Of a DNA stretch of 64,000 nt, positions 38,927 to 50,460 are shown piece after piece. This stretch comes from Lunularia cruciata (taxonomy: Eukaryota; Streptophyta; Marchantiopsida; Lunulariales; Lunulariaceae). Position numbers and translations under genes: made by a program. The stretch is taken from positions 12,220,001-12,284,000 of the forward strand of contig OX419762.1 of NCBI GenBank assembly GCA_948567375.1, read 5' to 3'. Below the pieces are notes generated by a model. That model worked only from the letters and a program-made list of their open reading frames with translations. It had not been told where the DNA came from and ran no database searches. Numbering within the stretch: the first letter of the stretch is position 1; each line of letters opens with the position of its first letter.

Positions 38927-39330
38927 TAGTAAAGACCAAGATCAAGGAGAGAAATATGAGAATAGAAGATCACATTAGGATACTTGAGTGTGAGAAACTC
39001 CAAATACCTAGCATGAGCTTTGGCTTTGGTATTTATAGGGAGCATACAAGGCCTTGAGAATCTTCTCAAGAAGCTTCCTTGAGTTGCTTTCTTGGACTTC
39101 AAGCCATGTTAATTGGGAAGCTTCCTTCTAGAAGTTGCATGCAAGCTAAGCTAGTTAGAAGCTTTTAGAAGCTTCCTTCTACAAGCTACCTACTTGGAGT
39201 GCAAGCTAAGCTAGCCTGGAAGCTTCCCAAGAAGTTTTCTAAATACTTTTAGAATATTCTAGGCTACTTTGTCCTATTTGCTACTTTGTTAGCCCTACCT
39301 AACTTCATCACTAAATTCCATATTCTTACA
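38927..39330 (-). repeat. 3' LTR of copy F
   Basis: Ends CCATATTCTTACA before a TATTCCTCCACCGCTAG purine-tract complement. TATA box at 39030-39037 (minus strand). The left end is decayed, so its start is good to a few bases only. Confidence 0.88.
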
Positions 39331-40695
39331 TATTCCTCCACCGCTAGTTGGTGATGTCCTCGTCACCATTGAAGCTTCAACCTCTTGGATGGTTGTTTGT
39401 GCATTCTAGAGCTGAGAAAGAGGCTTCCATGTTGTATCATGAAGAGGATACCCTTTCCAAAGGACCTTGTACTCCATATGTTGGCGACGCTTTGTTGAAT
39501 GTGGCGACACGTAAGGATACAATCAACTTTGTACTCCTCGTGATCATTGATAGGGATGGGAGGAGAAGGAGGTTGGACTCAAGAGGAAGATGGGTTAGGA
39601 ACAAAGGGTTTCAACTCAGAAATGTGAAAGACAAGGTAGATGCACATATGACAAGACAAGGCAAGTCAATAAGCAACAAGAGATGATTTGGATGACATCA
39701 AAAGGTCCTATCAAATTAAAGGTAAGTTTAAGAGCTTGGGTATCAGGTAGGAGGGGTAGGTTACTAGAAGAGAGCATGACCTTATCATCAACTTGAAAGG
39801 TGAGATCATGACAATGGTGCTCCGCATATTGTTTTTGATAATTTTGAGCAACAAGGAGATGAGATCTGGCTTGTTGGAAGGATTGTGATATTTTGGTCAA
39901 GAAGGTGGAAGTATGAGGGACATGAGATGGTGGAGGAGCAAGAAGAGATTCTGGAACAAGTGAATCTTGGCCAAAATTGAGGACAAAAGGAGAGAATCTT
40001 GTGCTTGCATGTTTGGAATTATCGTATGCAAACTTTGCAATTACAAGACATTCATCCCAATTGGTATGGTGGATGTTGATGAATGCATGAAGTATATCCT
40101 CCAAGATGCAATTTTCATATTCAATTTGTCTATTAGTTTAAGGATGATAGGCCATGTACAAAGCAAGTTTGATGCCAAGTATCTAGAAGAGTGCGTGCCA
40201 AAATTTCCCAATGAATTGAAGATCATGGTTGGAGATGAGTACATGAGGCATCCAATGATGCTTGAAGACAATGTTGAAGTAGATCTATGCCAATGTTGGA
40301 GTATCCACAATATCAAAGGTTGGTTCCAAATAGATTTGCTTACTAAAACTTATCCACAAATACCATGATTTTTGTGTGATGTCTTGGGCAAGGATGTGAT
40401 GAGATCCAAGCTCATGTATTCTTGTTGAGCATATGGAACAAGGAGTGATTGAAGGAGTCCAATCAATTTTTGGTTGCTAGCCTTATTGCATTGGCAGCTC
40501 TCACATGATTGGACAAACTCTCAAACATCTTGTGTCATGTTGGGCCACCACCATTGACATTGGCAAGTACCCAAGGTCTTGTTCACACCCATATGACCAA
40601 CAATTGGTAAATCATGGGCTTCTTGGAGGCACATAAGTTGGAGATCACCCTTGGCTACAACATAAATCCGATTCTTACAAAATAGAAGGCCTTAC

Positions 40696-40725
40696 ATGAA
40701 GAAGAAGAAGAAGAAGAAGAAGAAG
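40696..40725. repeat. (GAA)n microsatellite inside copy F
   Basis: About ten GAA/AAG triplets in the integrase-proximal part of F, absent from the same place in B and D. Confidence 0.9.
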
Positions 40726-43700
40726 GTATTGTACTCCTTGTTGCATGCTGCAAGACAACCTTATACCATCTGAAAGAAAGGATCTTGTTGTAAAGTGGTC
40801 TTAAACTTAAGTTGGACTTTGGAGTCAATTGATACTATTTTACTTGCCCCTCTGATGAGAGGAAGACACTTTAAATCAGGTCGTCATGATAGGGCATCAA
40901 GAATGATAGAACCGACATGGTTTGTACTCAAGTTTGACAATTGTAGTTATTTCTTCCATCAATGATGTAGACTCTTCATATGTTCCAAGTGTCATGTCTA
41001 CAACAAAGATTTATGATCAATTTGCATGATCACTTGTTTCACTAAATGATAATGTCTCCATACCTTGGTTGCATACCATTGCTAGTTTTTTTTTATCTCA
41101 AGTAGAGTAATTCCTTTTTTTTATATTTAGTCTGTGAGACACAATGGCAATAAGATGAAACCCATTTGGGAATTCCTATAGCAACACGGCTCCAATTGCA
41201 AAGTTAGAAGCATCAAAATCAATCACATAAGGTAGTTGAAAATCATATGGTTCAAGAATGGGTCTTGAAGAGACCATATGTTTCAACATTTGGGACCATA
41301 TGCTTCTTCATGCTTGTTGGTCCATTGAAAGATCAATTTCTTCCCCAATAGATTGGTCAATAGTGCAGCTACATGAACATAATAATAGATGAATTGTTTG
41401 TAAAAAATTGCCAATCCATTAAATCTTGTACTTTTATAATATCCATTGGAGTGGGCCAATCAATGATGGCCTTGATTTTCTCCTCTTCCATCTTGATCTC
41501 CTCCAATGAGATCTTATGACCTAAGAAGGTAACTTCCTTTTGCCAAAAGACATACTTCAACTTCTTGCAGTAAAACTTCCATTGTCATAGTCTTCTTAGG
41601 ACTTCTCATATGTGATTTGCATGTTCTACCTCTATCTTGCTACATAGATTAACTAATTAATTAACCTAGCATATCTCTTGCCTCAATTGATCAAGCAATT
41701 CATCAATTTGAGACAAGAAATATGTATTCTTTACTATTTGTTTATTGAGCCCACAATAATCAATACAAAAACAAAGTCCTCCATTCTTCTTTAGAACAAA
41801 TAGTATTGGTGCTCCAAAAGGAGATGTACTATATTGTATGAAATCCTTCTCCAACAACTCCATAATGTTCACAACTCCTCCAAGTCCTTTGGTGAGAGCC
41901 GATAGAGTGGTCTACTCACTGGAGTACTCCTTGGTAATAACTCAATCTTGAAGTGCATACCATGGTTGAAGGGTAATCTCTTTGGCAGATTATCTGGAAA
42001 TACATCTAAAAATTCCTGGACTATTTGATCAACCATTGCTTGATGAGGTTTTTGATACTCCTTAGATCCTCCATTTGCAATTAGCTTGATCCACACCACA
42101 AAAATATACTTATCTTCTTCCAAAACTTGCTCTATGGCTACTTCATTGACAAATTTCTCATCTTGGGACTCATCTTCTTCCAAAACTTGCTCTATGGTTG
42201 CCTTCTCAACAAAATTCCCATCCTAGGACTAACTATTCTCAGTTGTGTTACTTAGAGGTGCCAAACAACCTAATTGGAAATTTCTATCTTGGTGTTGTAC
42301 TTGAGTTTATTGTCGATTCCAATCAAATTGAACCTTATGATGTTCAAGCCAAGATAGACCTAGAATGACATCATAGTGTAGAGGTGCCACTACAAACCTC
42401 ATACACTCCAAGTATTCTTTCCTAATCTTGAAGGTAACAAGATGTAAGGTATGAAATGCATAACTCTTTTTACCATCCGCTATCATCAATCTACTTCCAA
42501 TAACTATCTTGATAAGAATATATAATTTCTTTGCTAATTGTATGGACAAGAAATTTTTTGAACTTCTATAATCAACCAAAATTCTACAATCACAATCAAA
42601 TATCATACCTTGCAAGTGAAGCAAACTTGCATAGGTTGAGTTTTTGAACCCATTGGGACTATTCAAGTTCCCAATAGGTGACTCAAAATCTCCTACTATG
42701 ATTCCTTGTTTCTCTAATCATTTTGCCTCAAAAACTCATTTTGGTGACTTGTAGAGGTTATCCATTCTTGAGTGGACATTCAAATTATAATATCTAATTT
42801 GGTGATAATAAAAACAACCACCATTTTGGTGGTTGTTTTTCTCATAATTTGTTTATCATAATTTTTCTCTATCTATAGTACCAAGTGGTCTCTACTAAAT
42901 AGCATCAATCCTCATTGGTGTCAGTTCCTCCACTTGTGTGTAATGTATTGGTAAGTTCTATGGAGATCGAGATCAAGACCAAGTTGTTACAACCAAGGAA
43001 TCAAAGCATTCTGCCAACCACATGGCTTCCTCCAAGTGTTGTGGCTCTTGCATAATTATCTCTCATTTGGTTTGTGATTTCAAGCCCCTCACAAATCAAT
43101 CCAGAGCTTCACCTTCTAGTATATCTAGAATTTACATGATGGTGTTATGGAATGACGTCATGTAACTTCTTAAAGAGCCAATCTGCTTCAACTTTGCCAA
43201 CCTATCTAGTGTAGCTAATGTGGCATTTATAGCTTGGAATCAACCAATTATTGTACTATTGAACTCTGCCCATGTCAAGATTGGTGTAACAATTTGCCGT
43301 TTTTCTCTCTCCACTTGGAATTGCCACCATAGCTTTGCTACTTTATCCAATTAGCTGGAAGCCAATTAGATAAAGTAGATAAATTGGATAAATTCTTGGC
43401 TGGAAGCCAAGAGAATTTATTTTTGTTCATCTTGAAGATTAGTTGCTTCAAAATAACATTTGCAATCAGACATAAAATTTTCTATTACATTTGGGAGATT
43501 GCTATCTTCAAAACCCTTGGGTTTTGGAAAATAAAATTTTATTTTTCTCCTTCTCAAATTGGTACTCTCTCTATAGGCTCTTGTCATCAATGGTCTTGTT
43601 CATCCAACAATCAATCAACTTTTTACTATAAAGCAATGATAACCTTGGGCATTGCCGCCATGGTTACTATTCTATCACACCATATGAAATCTATCTAATT

Positions 43701-43929
43701 TATTAACACGCATGTAACATGTCCATTGTTCTCCATAAGTTACAACTGAAAGTACCAAGGATTCCTCAAACAAGGTGATTATATTTATAAAATCCTATCC
43801 AAAGCGTGAGATGATATATTATGTGAAACAATGCTTGGGTAGTACTTGAACACAAAAATCCCAATGGTTTGACTAAAATAGATTTGGTGGTCCAAAATTC
43901 TATCCATCTTATTTTTGCTCTGATACCAA

Positions 43930-44331
43930 TGTAAAAGATCAAGATCGAGCAGAGAAATAGGAGAATGGAATATCATATTGGGATATTTGACTATGGAAAA
44001 TTCCAAATGCCTAGCATAAGCTTTGGGTTTGGTATTAATAAGGAGCATATAAGGCCTTGAGAAGTTTCCTTGAATCACTTTCTTGGAATGCAAGCCAAGT
44101 TAATTGGGAAACTTCTCAAGAAATTTCTTTTTAGAAATCATTTACTTGGCATGCAAGCTAAGCTAGTTGGAAGCTTCTTTCTATAAACCATCTACTTGGG
44201 ATGCAATCTAGGCTAGCCAGGAAGCTTACCAAGAAGCTTCCTATATACTTCTAGGATATTCTAGATTACTTTGTTTATTCACTACTTTATTAGCCCTAAT
44301 TAACTTCATTGCTAAATTTCATATTGTTACA
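43930..44331 (-). repeat. 5' LTR of copy F
   Basis: Starts TGTAAAAGATCAAG right after the primer site and ends CATATTGTTACA. The heat-shock arrays seen in other copies are eroded here. Confidence 0.9.
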
Positions 44332-45195
44332 CTAATTGTCTATACTAATGTAATAAGAACACATAAAATTCCATGCACTGATTGGGAGCCAAAGGAGTCA
44401 GCTTGTATCAAGGACCAATAATAGCTAGTTCCTTATTTCAGTCAAGCAAATGCTTGGATGGGCATGGAAACCTGTTGGAAATGATTCAACAAAGTCTTTG
44501 TTCTAAAAGTCAAAAAAAGAACCAGATGCTATGTTCTTTTGCTGATGGATAACACCTCTAGACACTTTGATCCCTTTGAAAACAAAAATATTTGCATCAT
44601 TTTCTTCCCACCAAATTATACAAGCTGGAAAAAGCCTTGTGATATGGGAATCATCATGGCCCTAAAAAGGCAATATAAATATTTATACCTCAATGATGTC
44701 CTCAATTTTTATGAACTTGATGAGGAAGTAAAGTAGCAAAAGAAAGATTTAGGTGGAAGATTGTGACGAGGTGCTGCATGGGCCTCCACGGAAATCCAAC
44801 ACACATGCTGAATGCTACAAGTTATGTGATAGAAGCTTGTGATTTTATCTCAATTTACTCAAAATTGTTTTTAGTAAGGCAGAGCAAATATAGTTAGAGC
44901 CAAAATTGGAAGTTTTTGACAAAGTTGAGAATATATTTAATGATTTAGCAAATGCCATTGAAACTTTTTCTATCGATCCATTGGAACTGAAGACTTTGTT
45001 CATATTGATGATGAGAACAATGAAGAATATGCCACAATAGTGTTAGAAGATGTTTAAGCATTGTTGGAGTTGATGAAGATTGTTGACATTGTGGTGGATG
45101 ATGCTGATGACCTTGCTCTTCAAGAGCTGAATGCCAATTTAGAGATTGGAACTATATTTTAAGGTTTTGAATCTCTTCATATCATGTCCTCAATA
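44332..45195 (+). pseudogene. Pogo-like transposase, 3' half
   Basis: Continuation of the gene broken at 38926. It reads YTNVIRTHKIPC, then a PYFSQANAWMGMETCWK-like stretch, then the second catalytic aspartate in LLMDNTSRHF (gat at 44548-44550) and the third in PCDMGII (about 44635-44650), the DDD arrangement of pogo-type transposases. KRQYKYLYLNDVLNFYELDEE and an acidic tail (HIDDENNEEYA, IVVDDADDLALQELN) follow to about 45160. Stops before and after the 44539-44736 open stretch show it is dead. Total coding remnant of both halves is about 1.5 kb, near the usual family size. Terminal inverted repeats were not found. Confidence 0.88.
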
Positions 45196-45248
45196 GCTGG
45201 TCCTCAATATCAAGAACTCCTTTTGGGTTCTTGATATTGAGGACCAGC
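45196..45248. repeat. Perfect 21-bp inverted repeat (hairpin)
   Basis: Left arm GCTGGTCCTCAATATCAAGAA at 45196-45216, an 11-base spacer, then its exact reverse complement at 45228-45248. It lies in the tail of the pogo-like pseudogene and looks like a recent inverted duplication of that sequence. Confidence 0.97.
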
Positions 45249-45696
45249 CACTCTGCATTGAAGTTCAAATGGAAGTTGAGGGAACTTTCAAAGATCTCAA
45301 AAAGTCATTTGAAATATTCCAAAGTAAGGTCCACAAGGTTAGCATCAAAGCCAAACGCAAGAAACTTCAAAAATTGTGCCTGATGACAATTCATGACAAT
45401 TGATAAATATTGAACCCTATATTTCTAGCAAAAGAGGTATATTTAACAGCACGTGTACTTAAATGTGTGCATACTTAACCAGGAGGTTACAATACTAAAT
45501 CTCACCAACCAAGGTCCTTCAATTGTTTCTCCACTCTCTTGCTCTTGGTCAATAACTCTCTCATATCCTTGCATTCCACTTTTTTTTTATTTCTTCTTTC
45601 TTCTTTCTTCTTTCCTTCTTTTGTTCTCTTTGTTTGCAAGTATGTTCAAGTACTTTTCTCTACAAGTCCTCAACCTGGTGAGTCACCAACCCAAAC

Positions 45697-45860
45697 CTAT
45701 TTTCTCTCCATGGATCTATCATGAGATTGCACTATTTTCTCTCTATGGATCTATGATGAGATGGCATTGTTTTCTCTCCTTCTCTCTTTATTGGTCTATT
45801 ATGAGATTGTCTTATTTTCTCTCCTCTCTCTATGGGTCTATGATGAGATTGCAATTTCGT
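45697..45860. repeat. Minisatellite, four units of about 35-45 bp
   Basis: The core TTTTCTCTCTATGG-TCTAT-ATGAGATTG recurs four times with small length changes. Confidence 0.85.
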
Positions 45861-46228
45861 TTGGCCCTCCTCTCTTAGTATGTTTTTCTTGTCTTATGTT
45901 GGTTTTCTTGTATTCTCCTAAATCTCTCTCCCAAGCCTTCTCTTCTTTGATTCTCCTCTTCTCTTAAACTAATTTTTCCTTGAATACAATGAATTGAAAA
46001 AATACAAGGAATTGAAAAATCTTCTTCTTGAACAATCTTCTCCTCTCCTAACAATTTCTTTTTCTCAAAATTTTAAATGTTATACTTGATTCTCTATATC
46101 TATATAATTTGAGAGGGATATTGTTCTCTAGGAAGTAGTTGTTTTCATTTTTGAGGTTGAAGAGTCTCAATCAAAGAGACGTCTCTCTTTCACATTCTCT
46201 TAAAAAATCCCTAGAAAATGAATGAAAA

Positions 46229-46400
46229 ATCTATGGGTCATTCAATTTTACATTTTTTTGAGAAAAAAGGAGATCATTTTATGAAAGAAAAGATTCATTA
46301 CAAAAAAATCAAGCACATTCTATTTTACATTTTCATGGGAGAGAAGGAGATCATTTTTAGGAGAGAATGTTCATTACACAAAAATCAAGCACAAAAGATG
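46229..46400. repeat. Imperfect tandem pair of about 80 bp
   Basis: Two units, each running from TTTTACATTTT through GGAGATCATTTT to TTCATTACA and AAAATCAAGCACA. An apparent 70-codon ORF over them is a by-product. Confidence 0.8.
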
Positions 46401-46879
46401 AACAAAGAAAAATACAAAAAGATTTTATAATAAATGGTATATATGAACTAAAGGAAATACATATGGGAAAAAAAACTTCAAGTGGTACTAGACCTATACT
46501 TTAACTCAATAATCTGTATAGGTATTACTCACTATTCTTTGTAGGGATATGGTGTCATTCAAGTTGGAAAGCATGCTCATGAGGCCCTTTATTTTCTTTG
46601 AGATTTTCTCTATTTTCTTTAACTTTATAATCACCTTTTGAAATATTTTGGACTTCCATTGGCATTCCATTCCTTGATTCTTGTCTTCTCCATTTTGGAA
46701 TTCAATGTATTCATCTTTAATTTAGTTTGCACTTTTAACTTTTCCATGTTTGCAAGTTTTTTTGCTTCAATTTCAACAAGCCTACATCTCTCTTTGGCTT
46801 TGAAATTTTCAATTCTACAAATGTTGTAACGTAGGTATGGTTATGTGCAAATGTAACTATAGTTGAAGATGAGGGCATC

Positions 46880-47424
46880 TTAACTTAAGATACCTTCTTT
46901 CTTTTTGTGGATTCACTCTCTCATTCCACTCCATCATTCTCACCATCCAACTCCACTTCTCTTTCTTTATCTCCTTCAAAGGCTATGGGGTTCACACATG
47001 GAATACTTGGTTTGGGTAAATATTTTGGATATGATGTTTCTACTCTCTTCTTCTTGCCAATGCTCAATTGAAGCAAAGCCTTGAGAGTATGGTATATAAG
47101 AAACATATTTTGATTTGTGTGTGTTAGCATCAAGAAAAATAATGGAATGCAAATCTTCAAAGAAACTAATTCTAGACACTCGTGTGTCCTCGGCTACATG
47201 GTAATGCATTTGAGGTCCATGTGTGACTTAGGAAGAAGATTCTTTCTCCAATATCAGCTCTGCAAAATCTCCGCTCCTAAAGTTACAAGAGCAAGTGGAG
47301 TAATATTAGCTCTAGTATCAAACAACATATCCATTCTTGCATAATATGTGCAAAGATGATTAAGTTTATCATCAATTGTCTTTGATCCTCATTTTTGTTT
47401 CTTGTTAATGAGACCTTCTTCCAT
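46880..47424 (-). pseudogene. Unidentified broken coding region, minus strand
   Basis: From an ATG at 47424 the minus strand reads as protein-like sequence in two frames: a first part with DDKLNHLCTYYARMDMLF, a central part with YHVAEDTRVSRISFFEDLH (from about 47210) and an acidic end with DGENDGVE (about 46925). It is broken in several places. It ends next to repeat X copy 2 (from 47431), so X may have landed in or beside it. I do not recognise the family; it could be host or element-derived. Confidence 0.4.
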
Positions 47425-47430
47425 TGTTGT

Positions 47431-49600
47431 ATTTTTCCTTTCTCTATTTGGGAATTAATTGTGCCTAGCTATGTAGCTTATAAATTAGGAGGTTGCATGT
47501 AGATCTACCAATATTTGTTTTAGCCCATATGTTTGTCCAACAACCAATACCTTCTACTCATATTCCTAGTATTTTTTCTACCTGGTAAGGGAGTAACAGG
47601 CAACCTGACCTGCCATCATAACAAGTACTCTTGGTCCACTAGTGATCACTTGTAGCATTACGAAGGAGAAATGCATAATATATCTAAAAGAAAAGGACCT
47701 AAGCGTAACACTCAAATGCCAATCAAAGCCAATTGGACATACAATCAACTACGCAAGCATGGAGAGGATCTAAACATAAGATTTTCAGCAACAACTCTTT
47801 ATGCTTTTGGTGGAAATGAGCTTTAGAGCCTTCTTGCTTTTGTCTACAAGTTGATTTCAATCTATACTCTAAGTTGCATCCAATCTATCTTCCGATCTTG
47901 CATTCATTTTGTATTCCAAGTAGAGAAATTCTAAGCTTTTTGATGGGGAAACCTTTGTGAGACTTAGATAAAAATAAGTTTTTTGCTATAGCTCTGATTG
48001 AGATAATTTTAGACTCAATGGAAAACCTATAAGATAAAATTTCTAATGATATAAAACAAAACTTAATTTAACTATTGTATAGCCTTTAACAAGATCGTTA
48101 ATTTAGCCAAATTTTGGCAGTTCTAATCCTAATTTCAAAATTCTAAATAATGCTCAAGTCTTGATTCTTGCATAGGTTTTGGCCAAATATTTCCCAAGCA
48201 TGAATGTAAAACAATAGAAGACACTTCAAGAAGTTTCAATACTTTCATTCATGACTTCAAATATGGGATTTGACATTCAATTGCTATTGGATATGGAATT
48301 GCTCTATTACATTTATAATAATTTCTTCATTATAGTGTATTGCATCAGCTCTTGCTCTCCATAAACCTTGAGTTACCAAAATTTACATAAAATCTATTTT
48401 TATTTATGTCTAAACCTTCATGAAGTTTGAAGGCTTAACATAATTTCAATCTTTGGGAAATGGATCAATTCCTAAGCAAGGCTAACTTGTAAACTCTATA
48501 TACCCAAGTATACTTGATCCAAGATTTTGAATTCTCTATTTGAGGAATTTACATGAAACTTTTGCAAAAAAGTACAAAATCTAACCACAAAAAATATTAG
48601 AAATTTTCATGAGTTATTTTAAACCAAAACATGAGAAATGATCAAAACACCAAATTTGATCATCATTTTCTTCTCACCACCTTGATTTCCTAGGCTCCAA
48701 CTTTGATTGATCAAATTTGATTCAAGATTGATTTAAAGATAAAATTTCTTGAGCTTAACACCATTATTACTTTGTCTACTCTACAACCCAATTGACAAAT
48801 CAAGAAAATGTTTCATGACTTTTACAATCCTTCAACTTTTGCACCTTTGTATAAATTCAACCCCTTTTGATTCAATTGATCATATTCCATTGAGAATTCA
48901 TATTCAATTCATAACCTATCAACTCCTCTTTCCAAGTGTAGTTTTTTTCCCCAAATACCTTTCCCTAACTCCCTCTATCATCAAAGAACTCCAGACTTCT
49001 CTTGTTGGTACTCAAAGCACTAGTAATTTTATCACTTAGCTTTTTCTCTTTTTGACAATTGGATCACACAACTCCACCTTGAAGCGCTTGAATGAAAAAA
49101 ATAATTGTCTTCTTATAAAAATATATAAATTATCAAGTTCCAGATCTGCTCACAAGTAAGCACTAATAAGATGACAAGATTTGGATTCTCCATCACCAAC
49201 TCTATGAATACCGCACCAAAATGTATCACCATCCAATCTTATAACCAATCACGGTGTAGAATTTGAAAGCCTAATGAAAAAAAGATTTGGGAATGGCATA
49301 TTGAGAACACATGATATCTCCTACTCAAGTGCTTCTTTTAGTGCTCTACTACAACTCTCACTCTCAACATCATCTTCTTGCTCAAGACTCCTAAAACACA
49401 AACACACACCCTTCTGTCAACTCTCAACCACCTATATACATAAGAACACTCAAGAGTACAAGACCATTATCCTTTTTTGTACATGTATATAGATTGTTCA
49501 CATGGCAATAACTCAACCATGGGATCCGTTCTACAATCTACATCAAGCGTGGTAGAATCTAAAGTGGTGATAGATTCTATAGGACCTATATGGAGGTAGA
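47431..49600 (-). repeat. Repeat X, copy 2 (opposite orientation to copy 1)
   Basis: The reverse complement aligns collinearly with 34936-37163: TAGCTAGGCAC near 47464, CCAAGAGTACTTG near 47620, the AACAACTCTTTATGC block near 47790, and ACTCTCACTCTCAAC near 49355. The left edge is close to 47431. The right edge is less sure, because similarity fades near 49560-49600. Confidence 0.72.
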
Positions 49601-50460
49601 ATGTGCAAGAGGTGATAATAGTGCCTTTTAGAAAGAACTTCACCAACTACAATAGCGGCTATAGGATCAAGAGTTTGAGAGTAGACCAAGGTGGTACAAT
49701 TAGTGGAGGTGACTATCTATTACTGTTAAGAAAATTGTATGGCTAGAGGGTTGGGAGATTGAGGAGTTTGTGAGTTGGGGCTCATAAGCAAATCTCTCAA
49801 GGCTGATATGCACTCCATTGTATTCATGATCAATGACACTCCCATGCATACCAATGCAAGTGTCCCAAATTGCAAATGCCACCGCACCAAAACAACTGCA
49901 TGTCCTTTGTACAATTGGCACCCACAAAACTCTAATAGGTTCAACAAAGTGGTAGTGTGCAAATGAGTGCTGCAAACAGATTTACACTTCTCAATTTTAT
50001 CTCCATATTGCCACCTTTCCCTTTAATTTTCCCTTTTCCACCTTCTCCCTCTCACCTTGTCGATCTATCTAGTTGATAGTTCTTTCTAGATTATAAACAT
50101 CCATGTTCTCCTCTTGATGAGGATTATACTTTTGAAATTGAGGATTGTACTTTTGAAATTGTTAATTTCCTCTCGATCTCCCCGGAATTTTCAATCACTA
50201 GCTTGGTCTCTTTGAAACTCCGAAAGTACTTCTCACAAACACAAAATTTTGACCCAAACTCCCAAGAACTTCTTTACAAATAAATTCAAAAATTGTGAGT
50301 CTCACCCGAACTCCCCAGAACTTCTCTACAAACTATATTGTCGAAGGCTGACCTTAGCTTGTTCCAACTTCTGCCAAGTGACATCCCCTCCTAAAAAAGG
50401 AGTAGATGTAATTAAATTAGTCCTTTTGATATTGCTTGATCTTCACTGCTAACTTTCAAT
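49601..50460. other. Unassigned transition region
   Basis: No gene recognised. A protein-like 91-codon minus ORF (49700-49975) has no family resemblance. CG dinucleotides begin to rise toward the right end. Confidence 0.4.

Larger units (their letters stand above)
38927..44331 (-). mobile_element. Ty3/gypsy chromovirus copy F, inserted in the pogo-like transposase
   Basis: Minus-strand element spanning 3' LTR 38927-39330, purine tract right of 39330, chromodomain (about 39540-39380), integrase (about 40600-39620), RNase H (about 41300-41110), reverse transcriptase (about 41930-41660), protease (about 42660-42330), gag (about 43700-42700), tRNA-Met primer site (CTCTGATACCAA on the plus strand, 43918-43929) and 5' LTR 43930-44331. 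Flanks TTGAT and CTAAT are at best a decayed target duplication. Position inside one gene is certain because the transposase reading resumes on the other side. It is among the most decayed copies, with well over ten interruptions. Confidence 0.93.
45249..46879. other. Unassigned low-complexity region
   Basis: T- and CT-rich sequence with minisatellite-like parts (45697-45860 and 46229-46400) and no credible gene. Up to about 45400 it may be the last part of the pogo-like element. Confidence 0.5.

Noticed and set aside
45453-45878. 141-codon plus ORF as a membrane protein
   Set aside because: It runs through a CT-rich minisatellite; hydrophobic codons come from TTT/CTC repeats.
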